A stretch of DNA of 15,302 nt, from assembly GCA_029548585.1 (NCBI GenBank), contig JAKPNC010000162.1:1-15302 (forward strand), in the 5' to 3' direction. The DNA is from a bacterium. GTDB taxonomy: Bacteria > Ratteibacteria > UBA8468 > B48-G9 > JAFGKM01. Below, piece after piece: positions 13,373-15,302 of this stretch. Positions within the stretch are counted from its first letter, which is position 1, and each line of letters opens with the position of its first letter. The translations under genes were made by a program, and so were the position numbers. A model generated the notes under the pieces. That model saw only the letters and a list, made by a program, of their open reading frames with translations. It did not search any database and had not been told where the DNA came from.

Positions 13373-15302
13373 AAGGTTCACCAAGAGAGTAAAGGAACTG
13401 CTCGAAGCCGCCGGTAAAGAGGCCCAGAAATTCGGCAATAACAGGATTGAACCGGAACATATACTGCTTGCCATGATCATGGAAGGCAAGGGTATCGGGG
13501 TGGCGATACTGAACCACATGGGTGTGGACCTCAACAAGCTTAAGTTCGACATTGAAAGAAACATGAAAATAGGCATCCCCGTACACATCGGGGAGCTTCC
13601 CCTTAGCCCCGAATCAAAGAGGGTTCTTGAAAAAGCCATAGCGGAAGCCCAGTTTCACGGCCACGCTTACATAGGAACCGAACACATCCTTCTTGGAATA
13701 CTTTCGTCGGAAGAAACGGTCCCCTCGAAGATCCTAAGGAGCCGGGGCATAACCCTGGGCAACTCGAGGCAGCTGATAAACGACTTCATCGGAACCCAGA
13801 GCCAGGGCTGGAACAATTACTCCAAACCCCAGGCAGCTCCCGCCCAGGCACAGAAGAACAAGCCTCCGGCTCTCGATTCTTATGGAAAGGACCTGACAAG
13901 GCTGGCCCTGGAAGGAAAGCTTGACCCTGTGATAGGACGGGAACCGGAGATAGAACGGCTCATACAGGTCCTCTGCCGCAGAAAGAAGAATAACCCGGTG
14001 CTCCTCGGAGAGCCTGGAGTCGGCAAAACGGCCATCGTGGAAGGGCTTGCTGAGAAGATAGTCTCCAACAAGGCGCCGGAGATATTGAAGGACAAAAAGC
14101 TGATCATGATAGACCTTCCTTCCATGGTAGCCGGAACCAAGTACAGGGGAGAATTCGAACAGAGGGTCAAGACTGTAATAGACGAAATAAAGAGTGCAAG
14201 GAACATCATCATATTCATTGACGAGATACATACCCTGGTAGGGGCCGGGGGAGCAGAGGGAGCCATTGACGCATCCAACATACTCAAGCCGGTCCTGTCC
14301 CGCGGGGAAATACAGTGCATCGGGGCAACGACCCTTAACGAGTACAGGAAATATATCGAGAAGGACGGAGCCCTCGAACGCAGATTTCAGCCGATCATGG
14401 TCAACCCTCCGAACGAAAGGGAGACAGTGGAGATCCTCAGGGGGCTGAAAGAAAAATACGAGGCCCACCACAAGCTGAAAATTTCTGACGGCGCCATCCT
14501 TGCCGCGGCCAGGCTCAGCGACAGGTACATAACGGGCAGGTTCCTGCCCGACAAGGCCATAGATCTCATAGACGAAACCGCAAGCAGAAAACGCCTTCAG
14601 CTTTACAAGCCGCCCGGAGAAATAGAAGCCATCCAGAAAGAGATAGACTCGATATCGGCCTCAAGGGAACGGAAAAACCAGTCGTACGAGAAGGCCGCTT
14701 CGCTGAGAGACAGGGAGAGGGAGCTTAAAGGCAGGCTCGATCATATCAAGGCAAACTGGGCTTCCATGATACCCCCCGAGGATAAGATCGTAACGGCTGA
14801 CGACATATCCGAGATGGTATCCCAGTGGACGGGCATCCCGCTCTCGCAGATCTGCAGGGAAGAGAAGGAGAAGCTTCTTGAAATGGAATCCTTCATCAAC
14901 AGGCTCGTGGTTGGACAGGAGAAGGCCGTCTCAGCCGTGAGCAGGGCCATAAGACGTTCCCGCGCAGGACTCAAGGACAGAAGAAGACCCATTGGCAGTT
15001 TTCTCTTCCTCGGCCCCACGGGAGTCGGAAAGACCCTGCTGGGAAGGATCCTGGCAGAGTTTCTTTTCGGCAACGAGCAGGCCCTGGTTCAGGTGGACAT
15101 GTCGGAATACATGGAAAAATTCTCCGTAAGCAGGCTCATCGGGGCCCCCCCGGGATACGTTGGATACGAGGAGGGAGGCCAGCTGACCGAGAAGATCAGG
15201 CGCAATCCCTACAGCGTGGTTCTGCTTGACGAAATAGAAAAAGCCCATCCCGAGGTTTTCAATCTCCTTCTCCAGGTGCTTGAAGACGGACGGCTTACGG
15301 AC
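13365..15302 (+). CDS. clpC: ClpC-type AAA+ protein unfoldase, 3' end outside window
   Basis: Hexameric ATPase that unfolds substrates and feeds them to ClpP. 646 codons are present; ClpC is about 810-830 aa, so the end of the second AAA+ domain and its ClpP loop are missing. Layout: double Clp_N repeat (about 4-142) with EHILL twice; Glu31 and Glu106 occupy the positions that dock phosphoarginine in Bacillus ClpC. Then an Ala/Pro/Gln-rich linker (about 145-172), AAA-1 with GEPGVGKT (215-222) and IIIFIDEIHT (281-290), a short coiled M-domain (about 415-465, with YEKAASLRDRERELKG of UVR type) of ClpC rather than ClpB length, and AAA-2 with GPTGVGKT (550-557) and VVLLDEIEKAH (618-628). ATG 13365 lies within the end of mcsB (8-base overlap), with AAGGAG nine or so bases before it. 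Confidence 0.96.
   Translation, partial: MFERFTKRVKELLEAAGKEAQKFGNNRIEPEHILLAMIMEGKGIGVAILNHMGVDLNKLKFDIERNMKIGIPVHIGELPLSPESKRVLEKAIAEAQFHGHAYIGTEHILLGILSSEETVPSKILRSRGITLGNSRQLINDFIGTQSQGWNNYSKPQAAPAQAQKNKPPALDSYGKDLTRLALEGKLDPVIGREPEIERLIQVLCRRKKNNPVLLGEPGVGKTAIVEGLAEKIVSNKAPEILKDKKLIMIDLPSMVAGTKYRGEFEQRVKTVIDEIKSARNIIIFIDEIHTLVGAGGAEGAIDASNILKPVLSRGEIQCIGATTLNEYRKYIEKDGALERRFQPIMVNPPNERETVEILRGLKEKYEAHHKLKISDGAILAAARLSDRYITGRFLPDKAIDLIDETASRKRLQLYKPPGEIEAIQKEIDSISASRERKNQSYEKAASLRDRERELKGRLDHIKANWASMIPPEDKIVTADDISEMVSQWTGIPLSQICREEKEKLLEMESFINRLVVGQEKAVSAVSRAIRRSRAGLKDRRRPIGSFLFLGPTGVGKTLLGRILAEFLFGNEQALVQVDMSEYMEKFSVSRLIGAPPGYVGYEEGGQLTEKIRRNPYSVVLLDEIEKAHPEVFNLLLQVLEDGRLTD

Noticed and set aside
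1..15302. CRISPR array, tRNA/rRNA genes, insertion sequence, prophage or toxin-antitoxin module
   Set aside because: Looked for repeats with regular spacers, tRNA-like cloverleafs, transposase or integrase motifs and small paired genes on both strands; none was convincing.

Overview
The window reads as ordinary chromosome from an uncultured-type diderm bacterium. An LptB-type lipopolysaccharide-transport ATPase and undecaprenyl diphosphate synthase point to an outer membrane and envelope polymers. Alongside them sits an McsA-McsB-ClpC protein-arginine-phosphorylation module of the kind best known from Gram-positive bacteria. Coding is dense, and genes on both strands favour AGG for Arg and often use ATA for Ile, so I see no sign of recent transfer. 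Candidate phyla such as Omnitrophota or relatives would fit, but that is an inference and I cannot place the organism from sequence alone. No tRNA, rRNA, CRISPR array, transposon or integrase is seen.

Left part (1-9378), all on the minus strand. In transcription order: two tandem paralogous Gfo/Idh/MocA oxidoreductases, an EF-G-like GTPase that is not canonical EF-G, a bifunctional-nuclease-domain (BFN/DUF151) protein, YebC, RuvC, RuvA, RuvB, LptB and UppS (cut by the left edge). Junctions from the EF-G-like gene downward are mostly tight: ATGA overlaps, 2-base gaps and a 23-base ruvC/ruvA overlap. The 129-base bfn-yebC gap is the exception and holds a GC-rich hairpin. This part handles Holliday-junction resolution (RuvABC), translation support (YebC, EF-G-like) and envelope supply (LptB, UppS). 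The Gfo/Idh pair may be a separate unit; its substrate is unknown.

Centre (9379-9591) is the only substantial intergenic region. It holds an AT-rich island with two good sigma70-type promoters on opposite strands whose -10 boxes overlap. The long leader of the leftward transcript carries three inverted repeats.

Right part (9592-15302), all on the plus strand: a 90-residue single-span membrane protein of unknown function, a WecA/MraY-family polyprenyl-phosphate sugar-1-phosphate transferase, an IlvE-like class IV aminotransferase, a shortened McsA without its UVR domain, the arginine kinase McsB, and ClpC (cut by the right edge). Junctions are overlapping or nearly so. In the known system McsA activates McsB, McsB phosphorylates arginines on damaged proteins, and the ClpC N-domain binds phosphoarginine and feeds ClpP. 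The McsB active-site motifs and both ClpC phosphoarginine-docking glutamates are visible here, but the usual repressor gene ctsR is absent from its normal place. I found no clearly new defence or mobile system. The most distinctive points are this module with a truncated McsA behind envelope and amino-acid genes, and the divergent promoter region.
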